Shown in pieces: positions 51,654 to 59,518 of a DNA stretch of 64,000 nt; the stretch's first letter is position 1, and the number at the start of each line of letters is the position of its first letter. A program made the translations under genes and the position numbers. The notes beneath the pieces are model-generated. The model was not told the origin of the DNA and ran no database searches. It saw only the letters and a program-made list of their open reading frames with translations. Source of the DNA: Mucilaginibacter sp. L196 (lineage in GTDB: Bacteria > Bacteroidota > Bacteroidia > Sphingobacteriales > Sphingobacteriaceae). The stretch is taken from contig NZ_LMUO01000019.1 of assembly GCF_009765905.1 (NCBI RefSeq), forward strand, positions 296,303 to 360,302, read 5' to 3'.

Positions 51654-52130
51654 ATGGATTTTGAACAAATATATAACCAATACTCGCCCCAGATATTTAG
51701 GGTGTGCATGGGCTATGTAAATGATTATGAGCAGGCAAAGGATTTAACGCAAGAAACATTCATCTCGGTATGGCGAAATCTATCAACGTTCAGGAATCAA
51801 TCCAAAATTAGTACCTGGATATTCCGCATCGCTACCAATAATTGCCTAAGGGCTTTAGAAAAGAATAGCCGCATAACTAAAGTAGAGCTACCTTTTCACT
51901 TACCCGATGTGCCGGAAGAAACGCAGGAAGATAAACTAACCTTCTTGTACAACTGCATTGCCGAATTGGAAGAGATCGACAGAATTATCATTTCTTTAGT
52001 ATTGGAGGATTTGCCGCAGGCGGAGATTGCCGCTATTGTGGGTTTAAGCCATGGTAATATCAGGATAAAGGTTCACCGCATAAAAGATAAACTGGCCACT
52101 AAATTTAAGGATCATGGACAATTTGAATGA
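51654..52130 (+). CDS. ECF-family RNA polymerase sigma factor
   Basis: This 158-residue sigma-70-like factor has region 2 in FEQIYNQYSPQIFRVCMGYVNDYEQAKDLTQETFISVWRNLSTFRNQSKISTWIFRIATNNCLRAL (-10 recognition) and region 4 in LPQAEIAAIVGLSHGNIRIKVHRIKDKL (-35 recognition); the region-4 helix is the usual HTH. It lacks regions 1 and 3, as expected for ECF. Its last 17 bases overlap the next gene, so translation is coupled. The following membrane proteins are presumably its partners. Confidence 0.92.
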   Translation: MDFEQIYNQYSPQIFRVCMGYVNDYEQAKDLTQETFISVWRNLSTFRNQSKISTWIFRIATNNCLRALEKNSRITKVELPFHLPDVPEETQEDKLTFLYNCIAELEEIDRIIISLVLEDLPQAEIAAIVGLSHGNIRIKVHRIKDKLATKFKDHGQFE

Positions 52131-52710
52131 TTTAAAAGCGATATGGCTAACCGCGAAAACCGATAGTCTGCCAGATTCGCACGAAATGGTACACATCATC
52201 AGAAAATTCCGTAACAAAAAATTACTGAAGATAGTTGCGCTGGTGATTACAATGATTTTGCTAATAGGAATAATGATATGGGTGATTTTTGTTTATAAAT
52301 CAACCATGTTAAGCACTCGCTTTGGCGAAGCATTTATCATCATCTCCGGAATCATATTTGTGTCAACCAATCTAAATTCGTTGCTGAGGTTTTATAAACT
52401 CAGGGTATGTAGCAACAAGGAATTCCTGCAGTTTTTGGAGCAAACACGTTTAAGGCAACAGTTTTATTATCGGCGTACGCAGGTGGTGGCTATGGCTTTT
52501 TGTGCTACTGGCTTACTGGCATATTTGTACGAAGGTGCTTATAAAAACACCATGTTATTCATTGGCGCGTATACAGGAACAGTTCTATATCTTTTAGTAT
52601 TATGGTTTGTAGTGAGGCCGCGGGTATTTAAAAAAGAAGAGAAAAAAATAAACGCACAAATAGAAAAACTGGAATCTATATCAAAACAAATAAATAACGA
52701 TGAAATTTAA
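52114..52710 (+). CDS. Membrane protein, probable anti-sigma-type partner of the ECF factor
   Basis: This 198-residue protein has an N-terminal cytosolic part of about 35 residues (LNDLKAIWLTAKTDSLPDSHEMVHIIRKF), four membrane segments (about 41-61, 68-85, 118-133 and 143-162) and a charged C-terminal coiled coil (EEKKINAQIEKLESISKQINND). It overlaps the sigma gene by 17 bases. I recognise no zinc-finger or FecR domain, so it is not a classic anti-sigma factor. Its position, directly behind an ECF gene, suggests a membrane anchor or sensor for that factor, by inference. Confidence 0.8.
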   Translation: MDNLNDLKAIWLTAKTDSLPDSHEMVHIIRKFRNKKLLKIVALVITMILLIGIMIWVIFVYKSTMLSTRFGEAFIIISGIIFVSTNLNSLLRFYKLRVCSNKEFLQFLEQTRLRQQFYYRRTQVVAMAFCATGLLAYLYEGAYKNTMLFIGAYTGTVLYLLVLWFVVRPRVFKKEEKKINAQIEKLESISKQINNDEI

Positions 52711-52900
52711 AAAATACCCATTACAAATAAGACTATTAATATGCATTGGATTGTTAATGGTTACCACCCCTACATTAATCAATGATTGGTTCCCCTTACC
52801 TCATTTTGTTCGAGGTGCATTAGTTGGTGTCGGTTTGGGTTTAGAAATAAGCGGCTTGATTAAAATAAATAGATTAAGAAAGACCGGCGCGTCCTGCTAA
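52700..52900 (+). CDS. Small membrane protein, 66 aa, third gene of the ECF operon
   Basis: Overlaps the previous gene by 11 bases, so it is part of the same unit. It has two membrane stretches (LLICIGLLMVTTPTLI and GALVGVGLGLEISGLIKI) and the basic end NRLRKTGASC. No family is recognised. Small proteins of this kind behind sigma factors are often accessory anchors. Confidence 0.65.
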   Translation: MKFKKYPLQIRLLICIGLLMVTTPTLINDWFPLPHFVRGALVGVGLGLEISGLIKINRLRKTGASC

Positions 52901-52919
52901 GTATCTGTATAAAATAAAG

Positions 52920-53034
52920 CGTCATTGCTGTAAGGAACGAAGCAATTTCTACACAGGCAAGGCGATTAGAAAAGCATTGAACCGGCAGAGCCGCTCTGTA
53001 AGGTATAGAGATTGCTTCGTACCTCGCAATGACG
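52920..53034. repeat. Palindromic repeat, family R1, with a long centre
   Basis: CGTCATTGCTGTAAGGAACG at the left and GCTTCGTACCTCGCAATGACG at the right are related; the arms have diverged and the centre is about 40 bases. It lies between the ECF operon and folC (convergent). Confidence 0.75.
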
Positions 53035-53109
53035 ATAGTTTTATCATTTTTAAACAGCTTCTAAAAAAAATCAGATCCTGAAAATCTGCTAAATCTGTTA
53101 AATCCTGGT

Positions 53110-54420
53110 TCAGACAACCTCAGCCACAACAAAGGTACTGCCGCCAACAAATACTAAATCATCTTTTTGCGCATTTTTTTGTGCCGATTGATAGGCTGCT
53201 TTTACGTTGGGATAGATCTCGCCAACTAGTCCGAAGCTTTCCGCTTGGTGTTTCAGACTTTCAGCCTCTAAACCTCTTGGAATATCCGGTTTGCAAAAGT
53301 AATAGGTGGCATCTGTGGGCAGCATACTTAATACTTTGCTAATGTCCTTATCATTCACCATCCCAATCACAAAATGCAGGTGCTGATAAGGCGTAGCGGT
53401 AATGTTCTTTAACACTTCCTGTATCCCTTCCGGATTATGCCCGGTATCACAAATAGTAAGCGGATCGATACTTAAAACTTCCCACCGGCCATGTAAACCT
53501 GTAAGGGTTTTAACCTGACGTAAGGCTATTTGTAAGTGCTCATCGGTAATTACAAACCCCTGTTCACGCAATTGCTTAACTGCGGAAAGAACTGTTTTTA
53601 TGTTTTTAAGTTGATAACTGCCTGTGAGATCAAGTTGTAGGTTGTAGGTTGTAAGTTGTGAGCTGTTACTTTGAATTTGCAGATCTATTAAATCCCGGCT
53701 TTTCACTTTCAACTTTTCACTTTCAACTTTTAACTTCACCTCAAAATCGTCTGAGGCAAAACTAATATCTGCTTCCTCTTTAGCTGCTTTTTGTAAGAAG
53801 ATGTTAGCGATATCCGGCTGGTATTCGCCAATAATAACCGGTACACTATGTTTTATAATTCCGGCTTTTTCACCTGCAATAAGTTGTAGGGTATCACCCA
53901 AAATATTCATATGATCCCAGCCAATATTGGTGATAACCGATAGGAGCGGAGTGATGATATTGGTAGAATCCAACCTTCCACCCAAGCCAACTTCAATAAC
54001 GGCTATATCTACTTTTTCCTTCGCGAAGATGTCAAAAGCTAATCCAACCGTCATTTCAAAAAAGGAAGGACTGATAGTTTCAAAATCTTTTTGATGATCG
54101 GCTACAAAGTCAATTACCTGCTGTTCGCTGATCATTTCGCCATTTATACGAACCCGCTCCCTGAAATCGCGCAGGTGCGGCGAGGTGTATAAGCCTGTTT
54201 TATAGCCAGCCGTTTGCAGAACAGCCGCCAGCATGTGCGAGGTTGAGCCTTTGCCGTTTGTACCGGCAATATGCACGCTTTTAAATTTATCCTGCGGGTT
54301 ATCAAGCCTTTTGCATAACTCGATAGTATTGGTCAAATCTTCTTTATATGCTGATGATCCCACGCGGGTAAACATGGGGAGTTGCGTATACAGGTATTGT
54401 AAAGTTTCGGCGTAATCCAT
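53110..54420 (-). CDS. folC: Folylpolyglutamate synthase/dihydrofolate synthase with an in-frame repeat insertion
   Basis: FolC adds glutamate to dihydropteroate and to folates. The 436-residue protein has the P-loop GTNGKGST (53-60), HMLAAVLQTAGYKTGLYTSPHLRDFRERVRING, IAVIEVGLGGRLDSTNII and ITNIGWDHMNILGDTLQLIAGEKAGI, then the second ligase domain with LHGRWEVL and CDTGHNPEGI. Residues about 226-264 (KLKVESEKLKVKS, then QLTTYNLQL) read like low-complexity sequence coded by tandem repeats and are not part of the family. It is preceded by the 54432-54917 gene on the same strand by 11 bases. Confidence 0.93.
   Translation of the reverse strand: MDYAETLQYLYTQLPMFTRVGSSAYKEDLTNTIELCKRLDNPQDKFKSVHIAGTNGKGSTSHMLAAVLQTAGYKTGLYTSPHLRDFRERVRINGEMISEQQVIDFVADHQKDFETISPSFFEMTVGLAFDIFAKEKVDIAVIEVGLGGRLDSTNIITPLLSVITNIGWDHMNILGDTLQLIAGEKAGIIKHSVPVIIGEYQPDIANIFLQKAAKEEADISFASDDFEVKLKVESEKLKVKSRDLIDLQIQSNSSQLTTYNLQLDLTGSYQLKNIKTVLSAVKQLREQGFVITDEHLQIALRQVKTLTGLHGRWEVLSIDPLTICDTGHNPEGIQEVLKNITATPYQHLHFVIGMVNDKDISKVLSMLPTDATYYFCKPDIPRGLEAESLKHQAESFGLVGEIYPNVKAAYQSAQKNAQKDDLVFVGGSTFVVAEVV
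53631..53742. repeat. Low-complexity tandem repeats inserted in frame in folC
   Basis: Plus-strand text holds GTTGTAGGTTGTAGGTTGTA near 53636-53655 and, after a gap, TTTCACTTTCAACTTTTCAC near 53701-53720, both short tandem units with a period of about 7 or 14. They are typical of intergenic repeats of this group but here lie inside an otherwise normal gene. Length is compatible with keeping the frame open. Confidence 0.7.
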
Positions 54421-54431
54421 GGTAGATAGGA

Positions 54432-54917
54432 TTATTGGGCAAGTAATGAGCTGAATAATTGAATGTGCCAGCTATCTTTAAAAGGTACTTCCCATTTAGT
54501 TTCCAGCTCAGTTAAGTTTTGCACCATGTTATTGAACACTGTGGTGTTGGCATCAATGGTTTTGTTTGAAATCAACCCCTCAAAAGTATGGCGTGGGACA
54601 GATAATATCTGTTCACCGCTACGATAAGCTAAATTAAACCGGTCGAATAAATTGATGCCAAGCTCTTGTTCAATATCTTTCATAAAACGCACCGATTTAT
54701 CAATTGAGCAACCGCTGGCACCTGCCTGGCTTTCATCCACAATCAAAACAATAAAGCGATTGTATCTAATTTCCGCTTTAGCTTTAAGCTGATTGTTGTG
54801 CGCTGTCCAGCCGATAGTGAAATTATCCAGCATAATTTGCAACTTAATTACATCTGCATCGTTTAGCTGTTTATCCGATTGGTATACCCAAACCCGTGAG
54901 TTTTGTGAAAATTGCAT
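54432..54917 (-). CDS. Conserved hypothetical protein (labelled ABC transporter ATPase in related genomes)
   Basis: The start is taken as the ATG at 54917 (MQFSQNSRVWVYQSDKQL), giving 161 residues; a TTG at 54923 is a second candidate. Conserved blocks are VWVYQSDKQLNDAD, IGWTAHNNQLKAKAEIRYNRFIVLIVDESQAGASGCSIDKSVRFM and WEVPFKDSWHIQLF. I think it belongs to a small Bacteroidota family sometimes called ABC transporter ATPase, although no Walker motif is visible, so the name is unsupported. It stands 11 bases upstream of folC and is probably co-transcribed. Confidence 0.8.
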   Translation of the reverse strand: MQFSQNSRVWVYQSDKQLNDADVIKLQIMLDNFTIGWTAHNNQLKAKAEIRYNRFIVLIVDESQAGASGCSIDKSVRFMKDIEQELGINLFDRFNLAYRSGEQILSVPRHTFEGLISNKTIDANTTVFNNMVQNLTELETKWEVPFKDSWHIQLFSSLLAQ

Positions 54918-54920
54918 GCG

Positions 54921-54945
54921 CAAATTTAGTATTTTATTAACTTTG
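54921..54945. promoter_or_regulatory. Back-to-back -7 boxes of divergent promoters
   Basis: On the minus strand TAAATTTG (54928-54921) serves the 54432-54917 gene; on the plus strand TAACTTTG (54938-54945) serves the 54963-55445 gene. Both match TAnnTTTG perfectly and they lie only 9 bases apart. The minus transcript would begin at or within a few bases of the ATG at 54917, and the plus one about 11 bases before the ATG at 54963. Confidence 0.6.
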
Positions 54946-54962
54946 GAAAGAGTGGTGATGTC

Positions 54963-55445
54963 ATGATAAAATCAGTTCTGCAAAAAACGAAAAAACTTTA
55001 TTTCTTAGGTACGGTAGTATTACTGGCTATAGTACATTTTAGCTTTAAACCGGCCATGACTGAGCAGGAAATGCTTAGCTGGAGTAATAAGTGCTTAACT
55101 GAATCCTATGATCCATCCGGCCAAGCCAAATTAAAAAAATGGGAATTGGTATTAACCGATGATGCTTTCATCCGGCTGCGTAAAACTTATATCAACGGCA
55201 AGCAGGAATATTTCTCTTTTCAACTGCACCGCTTTACGGATATGAATTACCTGGGCAGCACTGTTAACGGCACCTTGCAACTAAAAGCCGTTGCAGATGA
55301 CATCATAGTGCAAACGTATGATGATCCACATGAAGATATAGATACCATGGCAACCCAATTAAATATCCCTGTTAAAAACATGGAACCGGAAAGGTTGGAT
55401 AGCTTACAGATGGTGTTGAATTATTTTAAGAATAAGAGTTTGTAA
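54963..55445 (+). CDS. Hypothetical protein with an N-terminal membrane anchor, 160 aa
   Basis: The N-terminus KSVLQKTKKLYFLGTVVLLAIVHFSF is a signal anchor or uncleaved signal peptide, followed by a mainly polar domain of about 130 residues. The domain has strands around KLKKWELVLTDDAFIRLRKTYINGKQEYFSFQLHRF and acidic sequence DDPHEDIDTMATQLNIP. I recognise no family. It is transcribed away from the folC operon from a shared promoter region. The following gap contains an R2 palindrome. Confidence 0.75.
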   Translation: MIKSVLQKTKKLYFLGTVVLLAIVHFSFKPAMTEQEMLSWSNKCLTESYDPSGQAKLKKWELVLTDDAFIRLRKTYINGKQEYFSFQLHRFTDMNYLGSTVNGTLQLKAVADDIIVQTYDDPHEDIDTMATQLNIPVKNMEPERLDSLQMVLNYFKNKSL

Positions 55446-55464
55446 AGATTAATTTACTACTCTT

Positions 55465-55546
55465 GTCATTCTGAGCGGAGCGAAGAATCTATCGATAGGC
55501 ATTTGCGCCATTTATAACAGATAGATTCTTCGTTCCTCAGAATGAC
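55465..55546. repeat. Palindromic repeat, family R2
   Basis: GTCATTCTGAGCGGAGCGAA at 55465 and AGATTCTTCGTTCCTCAGAATGAC ending at 55546; inner words ATCTATCGATAG and ATAGAT are complementary. It lies in the gap between the 54963 gene and the convergent iron-sulfur gene. Confidence 0.85.
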
Positions 55547-55563
55547 AAGACGGATTTTATAAC

Positions 55564-56409
55564 CTACAATCTATTCGCCCTAACCGTAATCTCGGCAATA
55601 TCCAATACCTTAATTTCGTCCTCTTTATCACGATGTTTTACGCCATCGGTCAACATGGTCATGCAAAACGGACAAGCCGCTGCCACTACTGTCGCGTTGA
55701 TGGAGATGACCTCATCAATACGCTCATCGTTTATTTCTTTGTTGCCTTTTTCGGCTTCCTTAAACATTTGAGCGCCACCTGCACCGCAACATAATCCGTT
55801 TGATTTACAGCGTTTCATTTCAACCAGTTCAGTATCTAAAATCTCTAAAGCCCTGCGAGGAGCTTCATAAACATTATTTCCACGGCCTAAATAGCAAGGG
55901 TCATGATATGTGATGCGTTTGCCTTTAAAGCTTTCACCACCTTCTGCTTTTAGTTTACCTTCGTCAATAAGCTGCTGTATCAGTTGGGTGTGGTGTATCA
56001 CCTCGTAAGTACCACCTAAACCCGGATATTCATTTTTTATGGTGTTGAAGCAATGCGGACAACCGGTAACTATTTTTTTGATGTTATAGCCGTTCAATAC
56101 CTCAATGTTGGTCATAGCCTGCATCTGGAACAAAAACTCATTGCCAGCTCGTTTAGCAGGGTCTCCTGTGCAGCTTTCTTCAGTGCCTAAAACAGCATAG
56201 CTCATACCTACATGCTGCAATATTTTGCAGATGTCGCGTGTTATTTTTTGTGCCCGCTCATCAAAACTTCCGGCGCATCCAACCCAAAATAATATTTCAG
56301 GTTCTTTGCCTTCGGCAAGCATTTCGGCCATAGTAGGCACTTTAAAGGTTTCGGATTTCGAATTTTCAATTTCGGAGTTGCCGTTCACTTCAGGATTTAT
56401 ATCTTCCAT
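55564..56409 (-). CDS. CCG-domain iron-sulfur protein, heterodisulfide-reductase B-like
   Basis: This 281-residue protein has two CCG-type cysteine-rich domains: CAGSFDERAQKI with CPHCFNTIKNEYP, then YHDPCYLGRGN, CCGAGGAQMF and CPFCMTML. Such domains hold non-canonical 4Fe-4S clusters in HdrB, glycolate oxidase and related proteins. It is separated by 50 bases from the ferredoxin-type gene on the same strand. The first 30 residues are polar, not a signal peptide, so it is cytosolic. With its partner it forms a membrane-linked electron carrier; the final acceptor is not known. Confidence 0.9.
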   Translation of the reverse strand: MEDINPEVNGNSEIENSKSETFKVPTMAEMLAEGKEPEILFWVGCAGSFDERAQKITRDICKILQHVGMSYAVLGTEESCTGDPAKRAGNEFLFQMQAMTNIEVLNGYNIKKIVTGCPHCFNTIKNEYPGLGGTYEVIHHTQLIQQLIDEGKLKAEGGESFKGKRITYHDPCYLGRGNNVYEAPRRALEILDTELVEMKRCKSNGLCCGAGGAQMFKEAEKGNKEINDERIDEVISINATVVAAACPFCMTMLTDGVKHRDKEDEIKVLDIAEITVRANRL

Positions 56410-56459
56410 TTTATAATTTCTCTATCATCTGCACATACGCACATCAGCATATCTGCACA

Positions 56460-57767
56460 TTATTTGTTCTCTGCCCAATTAAACCTATCCGCCTGCGAAT
56501 ATTTCCACGGTGCGCCATTATTCTCCATATTGCCAAACATGTTGTTTAAGCTGGCAGGTGCTTGTGCATCTTCCATTACAGAATAGCGGCGCAGCTCGGT
56601 AATAATTTCCAATGGGTTTATATTTACCGGGCAAGCCTCAACACAAGCATTACAGCTAGTGCAGGCCCAAATCTCTTCACGGGTGATATAAGTATCTAAA
56701 AGCGTTTTCCCATCATCATGATCTTTACCATTCATATCGATATTTTTACCAACCTCCGTGATCCTATCGCGTGTATCCATCATGATCTTTCGTGGCGATA
56801 ATAGCTTACCGGTAATATTTGCCGGGCAAACCGATGTACAACGCCCGCATTCGGTGCAGGTATAGGCTTCCATCAGGTTTTTCCAGGTAAGGTCGGTTAC
56901 ATCCTTAGCGCCGAAACGACTTACTTCGCCCTCTGCCGGTGCAGGAGGTGTGAATGATGGATCGAGCATCGCCTTAACTTCATTAGTAACCGATGGCATA
57001 TTGGTGAATTTACCCTTAAGGCTTAAGTTAGAATAGTAAACATTAGGGAAAGCAAGCAGGATATGGAAATGCTTGGAATAGGGTAGGTAGTTTAAAAATG
57101 CCAATATCCCGCAAATATGGAACCACCAGCAAACCCGCTCCGTAATTACCAAAGCATGCGCACTGCTCGGCAATAACGGAGCAATTAAACTGCTAACCGG
57201 GAAATTGCCTGCCTTTATATATTCGCCAAAATGCAGTGCCTGTAATTTATAATCGGCAGCATTCATGGTTAAAAATGCCGTCATCAGCAATATCTCAATA
57301 CAAAGAATATAGTTAGCATCTGATTTTGGCCATTCAGTCATCTCCACACCGCTAAAGCGCTTCAAGTGAATGATGTTTCTGCGGATAAGAAAAACCACGC
57401 AGGATGTAAGCACCAAAACCGCCAGTACCTCAAAGCTGCCTATTAGCAAGCCATATAAACTGCCCAACGGTTTTGAAAATACCCGATGCGAACCAAAGAT
57501 GCCATCAATCATGATTTCCATTACCTCCAAATTGATGATAATGAAACCCACATAGATGAAAAAGTGCATTACCGCGGCAACAGGGCGCTTAACCATTTTG
57601 GTTTGCCCCAAGGCTACCTTTGCCATTATCCTCCAGCGTTTTGCAGGTTGATCCGATCGATCAGTATCTTTCCCCAATAAAATATTACGTCGTATTTTGC
57701 CCACATTTTTACTAAATAAGTAAATAGCGGCTACCAGTATGATAATAAAGATTAATTGGCCAATCAT
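56460..57767 (-). CDS. Membrane Fe-S protein: NarI-like cytochrome-type domain with 4Fe-4S pair, heterodisulfide-reductase C/E-like
   Basis: This 435-residue protein begins with a membrane anchor (IGQLIFIIILVAAIYLFSKNV) and four further membrane segments in residues 60-260 that resemble the haem-carrying NarI/HdrE domain, with His residues in MHFFIYVGF and WFHICGIL. At about 310-390 are two CxxCxxCxxxCP ferredoxin motifs, CTECGRCTSVCPANI and CTSCNACVEACPVNI. It is upstream of the CCG gene and together they form an Hdr-like complex found widely in Bacteroidota. Quinone use is inferred. Confidence 0.92.
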   Translation of the reverse strand: MIGQLIFIIILVAAIYLFSKNVGKIRRNILLGKDTDRSDQPAKRWRIMAKVALGQTKMVKRPVAAVMHFFIYVGFIIINLEVMEIMIDGIFGSHRVFSKPLGSLYGLLIGSFEVLAVLVLTSCVVFLIRRNIIHLKRFSGVEMTEWPKSDANYILCIEILLMTAFLTMNAADYKLQALHFGEYIKAGNFPVSSLIAPLLPSSAHALVITERVCWWFHICGILAFLNYLPYSKHFHILLAFPNVYYSNLSLKGKFTNMPSVTNEVKAMLDPSFTPPAPAEGEVSRFGAKDVTDLTWKNLMEAYTCTECGRCTSVCPANITGKLLSPRKIMMDTRDRITEVGKNIDMNGKDHDDGKTLLDTYITREEIWACTSCNACVEACPVNINPLEIITELRRYSVMEDAQAPASLNNMFGNMENNGAPWKYSQADRFNWAENK

Positions 57768-57905
57768 TATGCGTGCATAGTATATTTCAAATATAGTTAA
57801 TTGGTTGAATTGGCAAATAGTTGTGTGAATTTAAATTATTGCCAATGAAAATCAGCTATTTAAAACCTTTTTTACAAAAAAGTTTCGATAAATAAAAAAA
57901 CAAGC

Positions 57906-57913
57906 TACATTTG
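57906..57913 (+). promoter_or_regulatory. -7 box TACATTTG for tRNA-Phe
   Basis: Perfect TAnnTTTG box 16 bases ahead of the tRNA. The AGTTTCG at 57881-57887 sits where the -33 TTG is expected, with imperfect match. Confidence 0.6.
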
Positions 57914-57928
57914 CACTCCTCAAAGGGA

Positions 57929-58001
57929 GGTACCATAGCTCAGTCGGTAGAGCAAAGGACTGAAAATCCTTGTGTCCCTGGTTCGAATCCAGGTGGTACC
58001 A
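57929..58001 (+). tRNA. tRNA-Phe (anticodon GAA)
   Basis: The cloverleaf is complete in 73 bases: acceptor GGTACCA pairs with TGGTACC, D arm GCTC/GAGC, anticodon stem AAGGA/TCCTT with loop CTGAAAA giving anticodon GAA, variable loop GTGTC, T arm CCTGG TTCGAAT CCAGG, discriminator A. No CCA is encoded; the bases after the discriminator are CA. A tyrosine recombinase gene lies 195 bases downstream, so the 3' part of this gene is the likely attachment site of the island. Confidence 0.97.
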
Positions 58002-58008
58002 CAAAATT

Positions 58009-58044
58009 AAAAAAGGTCTTTTTCGTTAGAAAAAGGCCTTTTTT
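58009..58044 (+). terminator. Terminator after tRNA-Phe
   Basis: AAAAAAGGTCTTTTT (58009-58023) and AAAAAGGCCTTTTTT (58030-58044) pair with one G-U, followed by TTCG. It lies 8 bases downstream of the tRNA. Confidence 0.8.
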
Positions 58045-58140
58045 CGTATATTTAGGCACTTTCTAATGGCTAATGCCGACTGTCAGGAACGATCCGTTCC
58101 GATAGCTTTTACATAATTTTTTGTTTAACCCCGCGAAAAA

Positions 58141-58162
58141 AGGGCACAAATAGGGCACAAAA
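58141..58162 (+). repeat. Direct repeat AGGGCACAAA twice, ahead of the recombinase gene
   Basis: AGGGCACAAA at 58141-58150 and again at 58152-58161, spaced 11 bases, 35 bases before the recombinase ATG at 58197. Such pairs could be arm-type recombinase binding sites or an operator; the function is inferred. Confidence 0.45.
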
Positions 58163-58196
58163 CTATTTGACCTCTTTCGCTAAAACAGATTATGTC

Positions 58197-59504
58197 ATGG
58201 CTACCGTAGGTATTAAAATCCACAAACACCACAAAAAAGCAGACGGAACTTACAATGTAAAAATCAGGGTTGCACACAAAGGGAAGAAAAAATACATCGA
58301 TACCCTCCACTTTGTTGTCGACAAGCAACTTACCGCCAAATGTGTCCTCAAGGATGCGACCTTAAAACAGATCCTGAATAAGACCCTCGATGACTATCGG
58401 GTAACGATCAGTAACCTCGGCCCTAAACTTGAATTCTTTAATGCGGAAACTTTAAGGAACCATTTAAGGGATAAGGACGAACCGATGGATTTTTTTAAAT
58501 TCTGTCAGAATCATATCGCAGAATTAGAAAAGGAAATGCGTGCCGGATCAGCAGGTACGCTAAAAACAGTATTATTCAGCCTCAAAGACTATTTCAATCA
58601 GAATACTTTATCCCCACTTGAAATTAATGAATGGATGCTGGCTTCTTATGAAAAGTACCTGCGTGGCAAACGTGAGATAAAGCGGATGAACCAGGGTGAA
58701 TTGCGTAAAAGGATCGTAAAAGGAATGACAGACGGAGCTGTGCATAATCATTTCCGTGATCTGCGTATTCTGTTTAAGGCGGCAATGAAGCATTTTAATA
58801 AACCGCAAATAGGGCAAATACGAATTCCTTATTGCCCATTCGATAATTATAAGATTGTAGATACCCCGGAAACCAGGAAACGCAATTTAGATGTTGAAAG
58901 AATTAAGCTAATTAGGGATTGTATAGTTGAACCAGGAAGCCGCGCTGAGATGGCACGCGACCTATTTATGTTATCCTTTTATCTGTGCGGAACTAACGCG
59001 GTCGATCTTTATCATTTGACCAGCGACAACATAAAGAAAGGGCGCGTTGAATACAATAGAACAAAAACCAAGCGAAGAAAGGACAATGCATTTATCAGCA
59101 TTAAGTTAATAAAGGAAGCAAAACCTATTTTGGAAAAGTACCTGGGTAACTTTCATACCCGTTATTGCCGGTCACAAGCATTAGACCGAGCTATAAAGCA
59201 AGGAATGGAGGTGGTTAATAAGAACGCCGGACTATCGGGCATAACCTATTATTGGGCACGGCATAGCTTTGGCAACCTTGCACGAAACAAATGCCGAATG
59301 AGCAAGGATGATGTAGCACTGGCGCTTAACCATGTGGATCAAGGGAACAAAGTGACCGATATTTATATCGAAAAAGACTGGAGCATCGTTGATGAAGTAC
59401 AGGCAAATGTTGTTGAATTGTTGGCTGACCGGAACGAGCTGAAAACAAAAAGATTAATAAACCCAATTGAACAAAGAAGAACCATGCGTTTAGTAAGCGC
59501 ATAA
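58197..59504 (+). CDS. Tyrosine-type site-specific recombinase/integrase
   Basis: The start is the ATG at 58197, giving 435 residues beginning MATVGIKIHKHHKKADGTYNVKIRVAH, the arm-binding N-terminal part. The SAM-like core-binding domain is at about 100-215. In the catalytic domain the Arg-I position is replaced: LFMLSFYLCGTNAVDLYHLT has Asn in the place of the usual Arg, as in a Bacteroidota subgroup. The second motif is YYWARHSFGNLARNKC with Arg-His-Ser-Phe, then LNHVDQGNKVTDIYI with the catalytic Tyr in DIYI. It lies 195 bases after tRNA-Phe, its likely target. Confidence 0.9.
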   Translation: MATVGIKIHKHHKKADGTYNVKIRVAHKGKKKYIDTLHFVVDKQLTAKCVLKDATLKQILNKTLDDYRVTISNLGPKLEFFNAETLRNHLRDKDEPMDFFKFCQNHIAELEKEMRAGSAGTLKTVLFSLKDYFNQNTLSPLEINEWMLASYEKYLRGKREIKRMNQGELRKRIVKGMTDGAVHNHFRDLRILFKAAMKHFNKPQIGQIRIPYCPFDNYKIVDTPETRKRNLDVERIKLIRDCIVEPGSRAEMARDLFMLSFYLCGTNAVDLYHLTSDNIKKGRVEYNRTKTKRRKDNAFISIKLIKEAKPILEKYLGNFHTRYCRSQALDRAIKQGMEVVNKNAGLSGITYYWARHSFGNLARNKCRMSKDDVALALNHVDQGNKVTDIYIEKDWSIVDEVQANVVELLADRNELKTKRLINPIEQRRTMRLVSA

Positions 59505-59518
59505 TAATTTCAAAGCTT

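Noticed and set aside
58008..58044. A second tRNA or tmRNA near tRNA-Phe
   Set aside because: The structured sequence after tRNA-Phe is only a hairpin terminator; no further cloverleaf is seen.
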